Notes: a model not told the origin generated them from the letters alone. A DNA stretch of 64,000 bases from Colias croceus (GCF_905220415.1 NC_059544.1:2358501-2422500); one strand, 5' to 3'; numbered from the stretch's first letter, positions 44,670-59,249 are shown. Numbers and translations are program-made.

Positions 44670-47600
44670 CAAACATTTAATTGTATTGAATAAATGTAAT
44701 TAAAATACTCTAGCTTATATAAACGATTCCATTATAATTTATAAATTCAATGAATAAATATTATGTATTTGTTAATTTGGTAGCATATTACATAGTTATA
44801 ATTAGTGTAAGTATTGCATTAGTTATAACAAGCAGATGCATATGTAAGCAGTTTATCAGTGATGATAATTATTCTGGTTCTTAATATATTTTGCCTCTGA
44901 TAGAGTTAGTTTACCTAAATTACGTAACGTAACTTTTACCACTTCCAGCGATATTTACTGCTCCAAAAATCAACAACCTATTCCAACGTCATCGAGTTTA
45001 AAAACCAATGACAGTAACGCTCATCGCAAAAAGGCGCCAACCGGGTTTTCGCGCAAACTTCTGTTGACACAATAAACACGACCCGATCTCGGATCGGCCA
45101 AAAGTACAGCTTGTTTTTTCTGCCCGTACACATTATGTAGATGTGTACCGTTAAATTACTTTTTCGGCGACAAATGGACCGGGACGCCGTATAAAAATCT
45201 TCACTCCGTCGGATTTGGGAGAGGAAAGTGAAAGGTTCACGTCAAGAGTTCTTAGCGAAAAATTGAGCCTACGTAGCAACGAAGTATCTTAGAACATGTA
45301 CACATTATATTGTTAAGATACCTTATATATTAATAAATGCTACAGACACATACGTTTTACAGTTACTCCTTATTATCGTTAGCTGTAAGTATTAAGGTTT
45401 TTCAATCCCTTTGTTTTTATCACATAGCATCTTAAAATCTTATCTCTGCACTTATTAATAACTTATTATTGGTTATAATTATTTTATAAAATCCTAATAA
45501 ATTTCTACGAGTCATAAATATCAGTTCTAGAAAATTGTTTACATGTGTTCTTTATTGTTTTCTAGCTTCTTCCTTTTAATGTAATTACATTTTCTTTTAC
45601 GATTCTTGTAAACAGCCTTCATTCATTGTGTTTAATTTAAATTCGCACCATCTGTAACGGCGATAGCAGTGATAATGGTTACAGTGAAACTTTTCGATTT
45701 TAACAACCCCATTTTATGTGGGTTGGGGTCACAAAATTATCTCTTAGTGGTACAAGTGCGATGCTTGCGCTAGAGTTTATTGTTAAGTTAGGTTTATGCA
45801 CAATTAAAGTGAGTTTGAGTTTAAAATATTTCGAAAAACGTGTCATGGTTTATCTATACGTTAATCTTTTATTCAAATTTAAATACCCATAAAAATCCTC
45901 TTATTTCAATATTTAATCGTGTTGTTATTTTCTAAACAATTTTAACTGCATGAATAGATCGAATAAAATATGAAAAGCTTATTCATAACCGCATATTATC
46001 TCAACTAATCCTCTTACAAAATAGAACAAGTAAATCATACAGATTAGCAACAATCGCCACTGGAGTACGAGACTCGCGCCAGCCGCGCAAAGGCGGCCCA
46101 GTGATAATGGTAATGGTAAAAGTTCTCTCTAACTGCCCCATTCCAAGTCGGTCGCGACTGAGACGCGTCAATTTGTTTAGAACGATTGTCGGTCAATCCG
46201 AGACTCCGAGTTATTGCCGCCGTCAATGAAGACCGCTCAGCGAAACTTTGGCCAAGTTCGAACATTCAACTTGCGACAACGTTGGGAAAGAAAGCGCCTT
46301 GCCACTTCTTACTTTCACTTTGACTCCTAACGATGCTGTCGACTCGATACAAACGACGTTGTTGTGAAAATATAGTATCGATCAATGTTTTATTGAAACA
46401 AGTTTTCTTTCTTCAAACTTTGACCGGATTTTATTGACCGTGATTGATAGGCCGTAAATACTTTATAGCGAGCTTGGTCATGAACTGCGTCTGCAGTTTT
46501 GCTTCATTCAATCATTTTTATTGCTCAACATCCAATATTTTAAAGTTAACTAAAGAAGTATAGAGGTAAACTGTCTTGTTTATGTTACAAGTAAATTTTC
46601 CTTACGGGCACGTAGGTAGGTATGTTATCCAGTTATCCATGCTATCTATCAATAGTTCAGACTATTTCTGTGAATCTAAATCAGAATCTAGTCCTAACTC
46701 GACCGCTCCAACATCTACCTAACTACATGTTTAAGTAACAGAGGCGTTAATAACTTAAACACATTTTATAACCCGACCATTTGAAAAATCCCTTGCTCCA
46801 GCAATATCTCACATTACATCAAAAACATTTCTTTTCACAACACTACCACTTTGTTTACATTAACTCCGCTGCTTTTCCAACTATATACTACACTTGGATA
46901 ACATCTGATCGCAGCGCTGGGCGGTCAGGCGCTAAGCGGACCCCCATAAATAAGGCTCCACCGCGATAAATGAATAATTAACGGCACCTAACCGTTTTAC
47001 GGTCGTACCTACAGTGATATAGCGCTCATGGCTTAACATGTATTATGCCTGTTGAATTAAATATAACATGTTTAATTGCTGCGCTATAAACTTTATGTAG
47101 ATATATTCTGCTTTATCTGTGATAGTAATAAAATATATGGCATAGCTGTATTATAGGTTTTTATGGGTTTTAATGAAGTCAGAAGAAGTTTTATTAGCAT
47201 GTTCAATATTGTTCTTTTGTATATTTAAAAATGAATCGTCAAATGTGTTGCTAATCAGAAAAAATCTGAAGCGTTTCGTTTCGTTTTATAATTTACCTTG
47301 AAGAACGAGGATGGTTCTTATGGAGAGTAAACATATTACAAAGGCGAAACCAGTCCGGATCGCTAGTCTTTTTTCGGAAAGCTAAAAATATTTTTACATG
47401 GGTAAAGAGTCCTGACCATTCGCTTAAAAACATATTACATAATGGTTACATATTTATACGACTATAAAATTTGAAAGGGGTTTGCGATTCGACCGCCATC
47501 ATTTATTTTTATTAGAAAACATATTTCTGGTATGTGAACAAATTTTTATCGTTTTAATATTATGGTTCTTGTAACTGCTCTACCTTACGCATAAATAATA

Positions 47601-48144
47601 TTAAATACACAACGATAAAATTTCTCTACAGTCTTTAATTTTATTTGCATTCTGTTCTGTTTAAATAAAATATTAATTTAATGAAACATTCTTACTGTAA
47701 TAAATAAAAATATAGAATGATTTAATTAATGCTATGACCGAGTCAAAGCAAAATGCACCGTTTGCTTTCATCGCGAAGTCACCAAGAAGTCGACAATAAA
47801 GCAAAACCAACAACGTGGAGCCATTCATAGGAATATTTAACTCAATTCAGTTCTAACTTTAAATATTGTCGTGTATTTAAATCAAATTATTTATTTTACA
47901 TCGAATTGAATTGAATAATTCGAATTGAAACGAAAATCAAAGAAATCAAGTGATTAGAAAAACTTTTTACGGCGATTCTTATATGAATTTGTGACTTAAG
48001 CGCAAAAAAATGTAATTATTGTCACAAAAACATGAAAATTAAATAACGAATTTGGAATAGGGACCATTTTCTATCATTCCGTGTTCCCATTTCGCTTCGA
48101 CAAGATGCAATCTTGGAACATGTTAAGAAACAATTAAAAGCATA

Positions 48145-48246
48145 ATATACCAGCAGTACACTCAGCTTCGCCTGTGTTAAATTATATTATGTAGCCTACA
48201 GTGAAATAAGTTTTGAAATCGATTGGCCCAGTCGTGCCTGAGATTA
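48145..48246 (-). repeat. Weak Helitron-like remnant
   Basis: CAGCTTCGCCTGTGTTAAAT followed by ATGTAGCCTAC and ATCGATTGGCCCAGTCGTGC recalls the same dispersed family in reverse, heavily diverged. No termini could be defined. Confidence 0.3.
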
Positions 48247-48247
48247 G

Positions 48248-48308
48248 AACTTATAAGAAAAGAAACAAATTAGACTGAAGGGTTAATTTGTTTCTTTTCT
48301 TATAAGTT
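48248..48308. repeat. 61-bp hairpin with a 25-bp perfect stem
   Basis: The left stem starts AACTTATAAGAAAAGAAACA, and the 25-bp complement lies at 48284-48308 around an 11-base loop. Directly after it TTATAAGTTTC repeats in tandem. The very low complexity (A/G-rich strand) argues against a microRNA. Confidence 0.5.
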
Positions 48309-50629
48309 ATAAGTTTCTTATAAGTTTCTTATTAAGTATAGAATATAGATTTATAAATATTAAAACACAATTATTAATTTCATACACACATTCCACCACG
48401 TGCGCCGCTTCGAAGCCAACATTGCCAACTATACGACAGTAATCAAATACCGAAAGGAAACTTTTAAAACTCCGCCGCTGCGCACACCTTCTGTCTTCTC
48501 CCGTTTAATTTATTTCTGGTCCCGGCGGAAAGTTACTTGTTTAAACACTATCTTTATTGTTATAAATTAATTTGCGTGAAAGCTTTGAATATCGCACTGC
48601 GGTGTATTTTATTAAACTTAGTTCACGCTTTATTTTTTCGCAAATGAGAATGTGATATTTTTATAGCTATCCTCTCGGCTAAGTTTTTCCCGCTCAGTAT
48701 TTTATAATATTATACTGTAGTACGTGTATTTTGGAGGAAGGAAAATTAGCTAAACGTTTTTTGTATTTGCTAGCTATTTTATGAGAAATTTGCTTAAATT
48801 CGGTATGTACTTTTTATGTTTTATACGAATAAAGTTTAAACCGTACTCTACATCTCTACATGAGACTACAGTTTTAGTATATTAGGTATATTGTCCTTAG
48901 AGTAAAAGTTATATGTTTTTAGATTTTATAAGACTGTGTGTGATCATTGCTTGATCTTCTATTTATTTTATTATTTATTGCACACACAAAAGAAATAGAG
49001 ACACAAAGTACAGATAAGAGGAAAATAATGTGTACAAACGGTGGCCTTATCGCTAGGTAGCGATCTCTTCCAGGCCACCGATCTTCTATAATCTTTAAAA
49101 AACTTATTAGATGATGTACTACATAAAATTTGCAACCGAGACCATTATCGTCTCGAATCACGTCACGTCAGCCAAATTCCGTATTACGCCATCATAGACG
49201 CAGCAATCAAAACAAATCTCTTGACGTGCTAGCGCTGCCCCTCTGCAGCTCAGCTCACTTCAATCATGACCAGTGACGTTTTTCACGGTATCACAGTAAC
49301 AATTATTCTGTATCGACGCATGTAGTCAATTTGTCGTATACGTGAGGGATCTAATTCCATTCGGCTCACGTTTGAATGGCCCCCGTCTATTTGCAGCGGA
49401 CCCTATAAATTGGCACAACGGACGGGCCGTCGTTATGTAAAGCGATAGCAGTGAAATCACTGTTACATCGCATCTCCTGTATCGTATTTCATTGTAATAT
49501 CGACTTTGGACCGGAGCGACGCTAGATTGATACGTGTGTGTTGAGCCGGCGACGGTATTTTGATTTTAAACCTTTAGCCTCGATGAGAGAAGTTTCTAGG
49601 TTCGTCTGTGATGTTATTTTATATCTAATCACATCGTTCTTTGGCTGTAGTAAAACGAGTTTAATTCTAAATACATGAAAAACAATTGATGAACATAACT
49701 ATTATGTAATTAAAGTAGAGATTCCACGTCTAGAATTTCGATGATAAATGTTAAACGAACTAAAGTATTCAATATGCTTTCTTTAAATTTTTCATACACT
49801 ACATTAACTTAAATTTTATTTTGCGTGGTGTAATCCTTGGCTGGCTGGCTTCCATTGAAATTAGCCAAATCGATTATTAATTAAAATCATTTTTCCCGTC
49901 GCAACCTAAGCCTTCGTGACTGTAAATCAATGTTTGAATACATTAAATTTTTCCCTCATAATGTCGTCCCCCTCGCACTAGTGTGTGTTATAATTTTTTT
50001 CTAGTATAATATAAGTATACTTCGTTTTTATTATGATTCAAAGTGAAGTTTCGCTTTATCAAACCATTCATAAAGTAATCGCGTGTGGTGTGACACGTTA
50101 CTAAACTGCGGTGTCGACTAGAAAAATATTTCCTCCCCAGTTTTACATAAGTGCAGGTATTCATTGCAGTTTCGTATGAACCATGACGTACTTTTTCGGA
50201 AGTGTAATGTACGCTTAGGAATCTTAGGGCATAATTAGTTGTGAAAAGAGACTCGGTATTTCTAACTTCAGATAATTAACTAAGATATATTAATTATCAT
50301 CACAACTATTTATTAAATAAATTATTACAACCTTTAAATGCATTTTTATTTCCCAAATTCTTCATCAACTACCTTATCAAAATTAAATTGCCAAGTTTAA
50401 ATTAACTTTTTTTATCGTCGTTTACTTTTCAAAAGAATCCAATTTTCCAGACGCCATTATATTAAATATAATAATTAGTGTTTCACATGTATGTTCATGT
50501 GCACCTCCAACCCTCCTAGACCGCGCGTCATATTTCCAACTAATGAGGCGCAGTCAACCAAATTGCCGTATTAATCACAATTTTGCATTCGCCCGGTAGC
50601 TATCACGATATTAACAACTACAACTTGTA

Positions 50630-51192
50630 GTTCAGGATACATCGCCCATTTTTGAAAGTGACTACTATCAAGCTAATTTTCCGTTTGTAGCTTTATTTTG
50701 ATGAGACGCCCAATAATTTCGTGTACGAAAGTCTCGATTGTGGTAGCTAACAGAGATAATAAGGGTAAAAATTTTTGATTTGATGGTTCTCAAATATTTA
50801 TTACTAACTGAATTTTTTTTTGTTCAATCTCAAGATAATTACCTAAATTATTCGAAAAAATATTTGTCCTACAAAATCTATGGTTGGTTCAAAGAGTCCC
50901 CCTTTCCAAAGTGTATCGATAACGAGGTCATCATAAATGATTACTAACAAGCTGATTTTTTGTTTTCACTTAATTAATGTTTATATAATTCAACAGACAT
51001 ATTGTCCTACAAATTGCGTAATAAATATTTGAGAACCATCAAATCAAAAAATTTTATCCTTGTTATCTCTGTTAGCTACCACAATCGAGAGTTTCGTACA
51101 CGAAATTATTCGGTGTCTCATCAAAATAAAGCTACAAACGGAAAATCAGCTTGATAGTAGTCACTTGCAAAAATGGGCGATGTATCCTGAAC
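50630..51192. mobile_element. MITE with about 180-bp terminal inverted repeats and TA duplication
   Basis: The left end GTTCAGGATACATCGCCCAT and its inverse ending CCTGAAC (51192) are flanked by TA (50628-50629, 51193-51194). Similarity continues inward for about 180 bp with scattered mismatches (for example TAGCTACCACAATCGAGA on the right). The centre (about 50810-51010) is unique AT-rich sequence. TA target and long inverted ends fit a Tc1/mariner-type foldback MITE; no transposase is present. Confidence 0.78.
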
Positions 51193-51429
51193 TATTGCTA
51201 CTATTAAATGTTTTGTCAAATGGATACGGGTTACAAGTCGTAAAGCAAAAGTAACATGAACTGTACACTTTATATGACATTTAGGACACTTTGTTTATTG
51301 TGTAATAACGTTTCTTGAGAATATAAATTGATTCTTATGTTGAAAAAAAAAATGATTAAGATAAAAAATATCTATATAGTTTCAACTACCTACTTACTAT
51401 AAGCTAAAACATACTTTTAATTTTTACAG

Positions 51430-51518
51430 AATCTGATCAATTGATCCTGATGGCCATGGTTCCACCTGACAAGACACATCAAGCAAAAGAAGAATACATA
51501 TGTAGCGACTTTGAATAG
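51430..51518 (+). other. Doubtful exon-like open segment
   Basis: After a good acceptor (TTTTTACAG at 51421-51429) an open frame reads SDQLILMAMVPPDKTHQAKE, then EYICSDFE, and a TAG stop at 51516-51518. The composition looks more protein-like than the surroundings, but I do not recognise it. It may be a terminal exon, a pseudogene piece or chance. Confidence 0.2.
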
Positions 51519-51694
51519 TTGTAAAGTTCATACAAACAAGAAGAAGATAGCATTGAATTGAAACCTATCACTTTTTTTCATAGTCGCTTAATTGTACACG
51601 TAGAACGTACTACGAAATGTAGCGACTTCGTAGCAAGCATCTTTATTTTCATAGCTGCACTTTTTTTTTTAATTTAATACGTTTTATTGTATGA

Positions 51695-51976
51695 AAAGTA
51701 AAATATCAAATTGATATTAAATATATTGAATACGTTAAAGAAATCGTTTCATTGCATGCCTCTAGTAAACCGAAACATTATACGATTTTAAATAAAATGC
51801 TACAAAAATTGTGCAACAATCACAAAGAACTGAAGAAACATAATCTCAACCCGAACGACCTTAGCAAAGTGAAGTCAAAAATTTGCAATGCTCATTATTG
51901 CTGCAAGCAAAATAATAGAAAATCACTTGAAAAATACTATGGAGCAGACAAAGAAAGTCTAGCTCACTACAGTTAG
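51695..51976 (+). other. Doubtful coding-like segment, Lys/Asn-rich, 93 codons
   Basis: An open stretch between stops reads KVKYQIDIKYIEYVKEIVSL, then HASSKPKHYTILNKML ... NPNDLSKVKSKICNAHYCC ... LEKYYGADKESLAHYS. Codon use and mixed hydrophobic spacing look like real coding sequence, and three Cys and several His are present. There is no proper start (TTG and an internal ATG only) and no family I recognise. It could be a captured gene fragment, a transposon relic or an exon of an unknown gene; it lies 180 bp after 51430-51518. Confidence 0.25.
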
Positions 51977-54900
51977 ACGGCGCGGGTACGCTTCGATCTC
52001 TCGTTAGTCATAACAGTGTCTGCTTGCGAAGAGAAAATTAAAAAAAAAAGTTTATACAAAGTATGAAAACAATACTGACGGCGATGCAGAAAAGCACTTT
52101 TGTGCTTGTGCTGCGATTATTATCTAAGGAAGATTTTGAATAAATTTGAAATGATCTTAATAAACGATTTAGGGCCATTTTTGCACTCCTTGTATTTATC
52201 CGTCCAATAAAAATTGTCACCTGTTATTTTTTTGGGCAAAGATGGGCTATGGAATATTAATTTTATTACGATATTTGATGAATATTTTTTATGCAAGAAT
52301 AAAAAAAAATAAACCCTTTAATAATAAAATTAATAATTGATGTAAATTAATTAATATTGGACCTGATGTGATTGAAATGTCAGCTAAAATAATAGCCCAT
52401 ACGTCGATATTAAATCTGGCATATAGTGGTCAGTATTCAATTCTAAAATGCATGTGACCTAATTTATCAAATGTAGTTTGGTAATTTTAACAGCCTCCAA
52501 TATCAATTATTTTAAAGTGCCATTTATGCAAAAAAATAAATAAGAATAATTGGTAATCACCTATAAATTTCTTAGAAAATGTGTCGATAACTAAAACACT
52601 ATGAACTCCCTTAACATTAAAAACATTCTTCAAAAGAAATACACAAATCCAAGTCCCAAAACTTTCCCCCTACGAAAAGCTTTCCCTTCACATCCACAAC
52701 CTCGCACACCTACACCTGTAAGTAAGTTCGCACGAACAAGAAACTATACAAAGATTTAGTGCTGAATTAAACAAAGGCGCATCACTTAAGGCGGTCCAAA
52801 TTTATGGCAAACAAAACAGTGGTCCGCGAGATACGGTGGGAATAAGAGCGGCGTTAACGTCGCCGCGGTCTCTGTAAATCAAGCGCACAATAGCTTCACT
52901 TTCACGTTGTCTTCACAGAGAATTGACTTAAATCCACCTCTGTTTAGTAAAGTTACCCAGAATCTAGAATCTGTACGGTTTTTGATGTCACGTCTTTTCA
53001 GAACGATATCGTGGCTTGTGCTAAATTTTGGAATATCGTATTGTGGGTTGCTGGATTGATTTTCATAAAGCACGAACTTTTGCGTTCCTAAACTGTAGTC
53101 GTATACAGATTTATCATTCTATCTCGAGCAAAGAACAAATGTAAATATTATCGTCAAGTTGGCTAGTCTCAAAATTAACTTTTTTAAAGTAGGCCTACGA
53201 GCTTTTGGATCGCTAGGTGGTGTGCGAATCTACGACCCATAAGCATCTACTGAGTTAAACTCTCTTAAATTGCCCTTCCCCCATATAAAAACCTTATATT
53301 CAAATGAGCAATCTTGATCATTAAATTTCGAACAGATCAAAATGCAGCCGCACCATAACAATCATTACAACATAATTGAAAAGAACCACACTGAAAAATC
53401 CGACTAAAAATCGGCCATTTCAATCTCTGCCCTCTTCACTTAACCCCGATAAGCCGGTACTAATTATCTATCCAACTATGAAGTCATCAACGAATCGTGA
53501 ACGCAAATTTGGCGCCACTTCCTACAGAGCGCAGTGAGCTGTACATGTCAAAATTACATCCACTAATGTGGCCGAGTTGGAACTTGGAGTTTCATGGACG
53601 CGACGACTCGTTTTTACGTGTTCCGCTCCACGGATAGTTTATGCTATAATATGATGAGGGTGCATTTGGTTATTATTTTTTATTTTTTATGTAAAATATA
53701 GATAGCAGCAATTCATAGTCGACAGTAAATTGTATTAGTTAATGCAAGTAATTTTAAATGCTTAATTTATGATGATTCATGGAGTATTTGTGTGAAGTTA
53801 CATATTTGACAAAAGTGTGATGTGAATATTTTAGAGATATATTATATCAGATGCATTTCATAAATCTGTTTCACAGATTATTTATTTATTTTTTACAGGA
53901 ATGGTGATAAGCCGTCTATATCCTAGACCTGTGACTTTTACTTATGTCGGAGACCAGGGCCGTGAAATTCATGCGCTTATAGTATCGTGCTAACATTAGT
54001 GACATGTTTGGCATACATTTGCAGAGCCATTTTATATGCACCGCACTAGTGTTGACATAAAAGTATTGTGTTTCAAGAAGTGTGGATGATATTAAAATAA
54101 CAAGTAAAAAATGAGTATGAACCTAATCAATTTAGTAAATCCTTGATTCGAATGTGACCTAATTCGTGCAACCATTCTCCTATACACTAAACTTTATATT
54201 TCCCATTTATTCACATACACCATAATATGAAAGGGTTTATACAGCTAATTCAGATTAATAGTTGTATGTATATTCGACACTACTAAACCGTGGGGTGTTG
54301 AAAAGTGAATAATTGATGGCGTAATCGGGGCCACCATTCACCGTGTGAAGTTACAAATTTTATTAATGGACCGTATTCATAATTAATTCAGATGAGTAAA
54401 CATATTTATTGGGGATTAGGATTTAAATTCGACGCATGATTTTGGGGATTAAATTGCGTGTTTGTTGTGCTTTGTTTTGTATACAGTTTTCCGTGAAATG
54501 CAAAATTTTGGTGCAAAATACATTTTCCCTGTCGCTCTAAATATTGATCTCACTATACGACTAGATGGATATCACGTTGACATAATTGTTAGAAGTACCC
54601 AAAAGCCAATTCCGTGACTATTGTTTTATGAACATTGAACATCATAGCAAATACATATTTGCAAAACACCAGTAATCAACATCCACACCAGTTACGCGAA
54701 AACAGCCACAATTACCGCACGCTCGATCATGCCGAGCTGCGGCACAGATTAAAAACAAAACAAACGAAAAAAGAAAATTGTTCAAATGTTAAATTTTATA
54801 TTGCTCACGCAGCGTAACGCGCGGATTGAAACGACACATGTGACATTAGTGAAGTTAGCGCCAGTGATTTGTCGGCTTTAGCCAAAAAACCACCCGCTGA

Positions 54901-57900
54901 CTGATGGCTGTAGAGCTGTGTGAGTTATGGACTAGCCGAATGCGTACTACTAGTATGTTTTTTTGCGTTCAGAAACGATCCCGTAAATAGACCACGCGTC
55001 CACTATTTGTTGATTTATTATGTTATGCCGCTGTGATTTTAACGTCTGTGTTTTTATGGACTCGTGTAGTATCTAATGTTTTATGTTTATCACATACGAT
55101 TTTAGTTCAGTAGCTTTAAAAATCGAAATAAGTTTTAAATAATTGTTCTATACACACATATTATAATATGTATTACTGGAAACCATCAAGATTATTTGCG
55201 TATCTAAATCATTATAAATCTACTTCTTTCCTTAGCCAAAGATATTACGCTACAAATTTGGAAATTTGGTTGCACCAAGCACTACGTATCTACTCCATTC
55301 ACACACACACACAAACAAATCCGTACCTACGCATCAACAATATTTACGTTCAAAGAATCGAATCGTACGATATCTGTATCACGCCAATCACTTAAAGCAT
55401 TAGGGCTGTCAACATTAGCATTGAGTGCGAAAATAAAAGCTGAAATAAGCATTGCACGGAGCAGCCGGCGTTCGCTAATTGACACCCCGACTGAAAAGGC
55501 ACTCGCGCAGCAACGTCGAATGTCAGTTATTAGAGGTATCGCTTTATTTCCACTTTGCCTGCGCAGTGTTAATAAGTATGGCGTTAATCGTGTATTAGGC
55601 GACGGCTGGATAAGTGGAAACTATGGAGTGGTAACTGTATGCGCGGTGCAAGCGATATTCGACTTTAACGATGCTTTAATTGTGAGCACATGTGTGTTCA
55701 TTGTACTTTAGATATAAATATTAGTTTCGATTAAACGTTCCTTAATAAGCATTTATATTTCAAGAAATAATATATTTTAATCAACATATTATTATTCAGA
55801 TAAATAAAAATGCTGTTAAATATAAGATGTTAAAGCCCAAACCTATAATAGTACTTTTACTATATAATATTATAAATTTCATACTTTCTCAGTGAAGTGT
55901 AGGTACCATAAAATGCAACAAATGTGGAGCAGCATTGCTCCCCTGTTAATTCATATCTTAATATTTGTAAAGGACTACCACGTGACTACATACCCGATCA
56001 TATTATATATTTTGACCAAAATGAATACACCTGAGACCCGACGTTATGGTATATATGCCCATAAATATAGATAATATATATACATTCATTGCACGTATTC
56101 CATTAATGTGATTTCTTCCCGGGATCAACCCTGACCCCATCTAACTCATAGACCGAGATGAATATCTCCAAAATGATTTTCAAATATAAATTCGACATTC
56201 ATTCATTTTTGACGGGCTGGCAGTTAGGATTTCCCGGAAGGGCAGCTGTATCTATGACTGTTGCATAGCAGGATATGATTTCAATCCACTGTATTTTATA
56301 ATGACTTTATGTAATGAGGCGTTTGAAAAATTATTATAGTATTGTATATTATAAAGTATGGTGTATAGTGTATACTGTTTAGTTTAAGAGGGTTTGATTG
56401 AGAAATTGGGTATCCTCTTGCGATGTGACGAAAATTGAACTTAAACACGAGGTTTTAAAGTATGATGCAATTTTATTTATACGAGTTGTAAAATTTGCGA
56501 TTAGCTAGTTGTGCGACGAATAGAAATCGGACAGAACACCGTCTCTTTCAAAACCATAAGACCATCCTATTACAGCACGTCATAAAAACGATCCCCACAC
56601 TATTATTGTAATACCTGTAATAGCTTACCTCACGACACTGCCGTGCCCTCCTTCTATCGCGCCTATATATTTTTTTCTCGTATTGTCACACGCCACATAA
56701 TTTAGCCGAACACAATACGACCCTACAGTTTTGAGGCGGTATCTCACTCGCGATATATCTACGGGAGGGAGTTTACATTCAATTCCGGCAACAATACGCT
56801 GTTTTTCGCGTAAAATACCCACTTAAATATAATGCGGGCGATACCGTGCCGTTGATACGAGCTTTTTTATTTTATCGCGTGACGTGAGGCACAAGCGGTG
56901 GCGTTTTTACATTTTTGAGCGGTAAATTGAGGAAGACTAGCTTCTATTTCTTTGCTGAAAGTGATGATAGAAAGATCTGATGTTTTAATTTTTTAATTTC
57001 AATTCAAGGGTTATAATATTGCACAATACCAATAGATTATAACATAATACATCAAAAAGTTTGATGATAATATATTTTTACATTACATTTGAATATCTGC
57101 TTTCTTCATAATGTTTTGATAATAATTTAATTTGCATTGTATGTAGATATCGCCTAATTTATTATTATTTTTGTGAATGTAGTGTTCATCTGTAATAGTT
57201 GTGCATAATAATGTGTAAATCCTATTGTTACTATTTAACGAGAATGATACATATGTAACAACTGGTGATGAACCTTTTTAATAAATAAATAAATAAATTA
57301 GTCTTTCAGGAAATAAGTTTTACCGTTAAAATAAAACGCTTACTCTTATAAATTAGACCATACACGCGGATCCCCAAAGGAAATGTTTTAAGTGGAAAAT
57401 AGAAACATAGTTTGCAGTATACTTGACTCGATGTACCGACACAATAACACGTCGCAAAAAATATACAACTGAAACTGAAAATAAAACCGCAGTGTTCGCA
57501 ATAAAAACTACAGTTTTGTAAATGGCCAATTTTTACATAACAACCATGTGCGATTGTTTCTTTGTTTATTATTTTGGAAATAAATATCTCTAAACCTATT
57601 TATAATCCAAGTATCCTGCTAATAAAATTGTTTTAATTTATAAACGAAACGAAAATACGTTTAGCGACATATTATTGACATATCTGAAATTTAATTTACA
57701 AGGTAGAGTAAAGATGTAGATATAAATATTATGTTATGTTACAATATGCAATGTACATTTTTAAACATTTCAAAATTATTTTATCATCATAACCTACCTA
57801 ACTTTACAAATTACATAAGTCTAGTCATAAAGCTCTGAATATTAAAATATTTATACTATACACCCACTATGAAACTATACGTTAACATTCATCCAAACAT

Positions 57901-58734
57901 GTTAAAAATATTGTAACGTATACGTCGTAAGGAGCTCATTAAACAATATTTCCTTCATAACTTCCACCTTGCCGGTGCAAAAAATAAGTCGCCATTTAAT
58001 ATACCGCCTGCTTACAGTCATTTACCGTTGTCGGTTTACAACAATTTATTCACGGGAGTTTTCACGAGATATCTTATATTATGCCCCGACTTCGTAGCGT
58101 ATGCGTTAGCTTAATGATGGAAGAAATTTGAGAACGCTAGCGCTGTCGACAATGCGCGCTTATTACGAGTGGTGATGTGCTCGTTTCGATAAACTTACTA
58201 GGAAACTTAAAATAACTATAAAATATGGTAAAAGATATTATGATGGATAAAAGGTATTGATATGTGCAAGATATCCATGTAAAAATACTTCGTTAAATAA
58301 AATTTTGGTAAGGCTTTTTGGTGTACATGGAAGGGATTTAAAATCATTGCATAATTTATATTATTTTAAGATCTAGAGGTAAAGCTCTCTAAACAAATGT
58401 ATGTAATTCGTGTAATGTTTTGATGATGATAACATGTCGTCCGTCGCCACCCGAAATGGACTTGTTTAGCATTATTCCACCTCGTCCACGCACACAAAAC
58501 ATTTATCGACAACAAACTATCGACACTGCAGCCGCACAAGCTGACATCCCTAACCAAACAACCGGCGTGGCGTGCCCCGTTCACCGCATCTCATCTTAAT
58601 GATACAAGCGTCTCGCAGATGAAATTTCGCGGCGCTAGTGATTCCCGCGGCCCACACTCGGGCTCGCATTACGTTAATCAGTTCCACTGAGGCTTCCGCG
58701 CATCGGCATATTGTGTTGCCCCTTGTTGGAGTGT

Positions 58735-58815
58735 GTGCGTACACACGTGCGTGTGTGTGCGCGTGCGTATATTCGAATGTGTGTCTCTATGTGTGTCTCT
58801 ATGTGTGTGTATATG
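58735..58815 (+). repeat. GT-rich microsatellite
   Basis: Alternating GTGTGCGT and TGTGTGTCTCTA units form a compound dinucleotide repeat. The ORFs on both strands through this region are artefacts of it. Long alternating purine-pyrimidine tracts can adopt Z-DNA. Confidence 0.8.
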
Positions 58816-59249
58816 TTTATAAGTTTACGCGATGTGAGCGTGTGCGCGTTAATCAGGCGCGTTTTAATTAAATGTTTCCACTTGTCAGTTGAAATATGGA
58901 CGAAGATGAAAAAGGTGTTGATATCATTGTACATTTAATATACGTTATAAGTATGATCATAATATTAAGATCTTACTTCTGAGTAAAAGTATAAAAATTC
59001 AAAATATATATTTATTTTCGTCTTCATGTTGATACAAGGAAATATGAAGTCAAATCAAGGAAATCTTTTTCATTAGTTCCACGAACTACAGGATAAAAAT
59101 CATCATCGTGGTTCAATATTTGTTAGCAGTTATTTATAAAAAGCATTGTCATATTATATTTGCGATCGAATACACAGCAAAATGTCTTTCACCTCAATAT
59201 CATTGCTAACTATATCCAACCATCATTGCCGTTAAATTATATATTTTTA

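Noticed and set aside
55421..55711. 96-codon plus-strand ORF
   Set aside because: Amino-acid pattern is not protein-like across its length and the last part is generic hydrophobic; more likely a non-coding island.
58366..58938. Several overlapping ORFs on both strands
   Set aside because: Caused by the GT-rich microsatellite and its GC-richer flank; repetitive Cys/Val and His/Thr runs.
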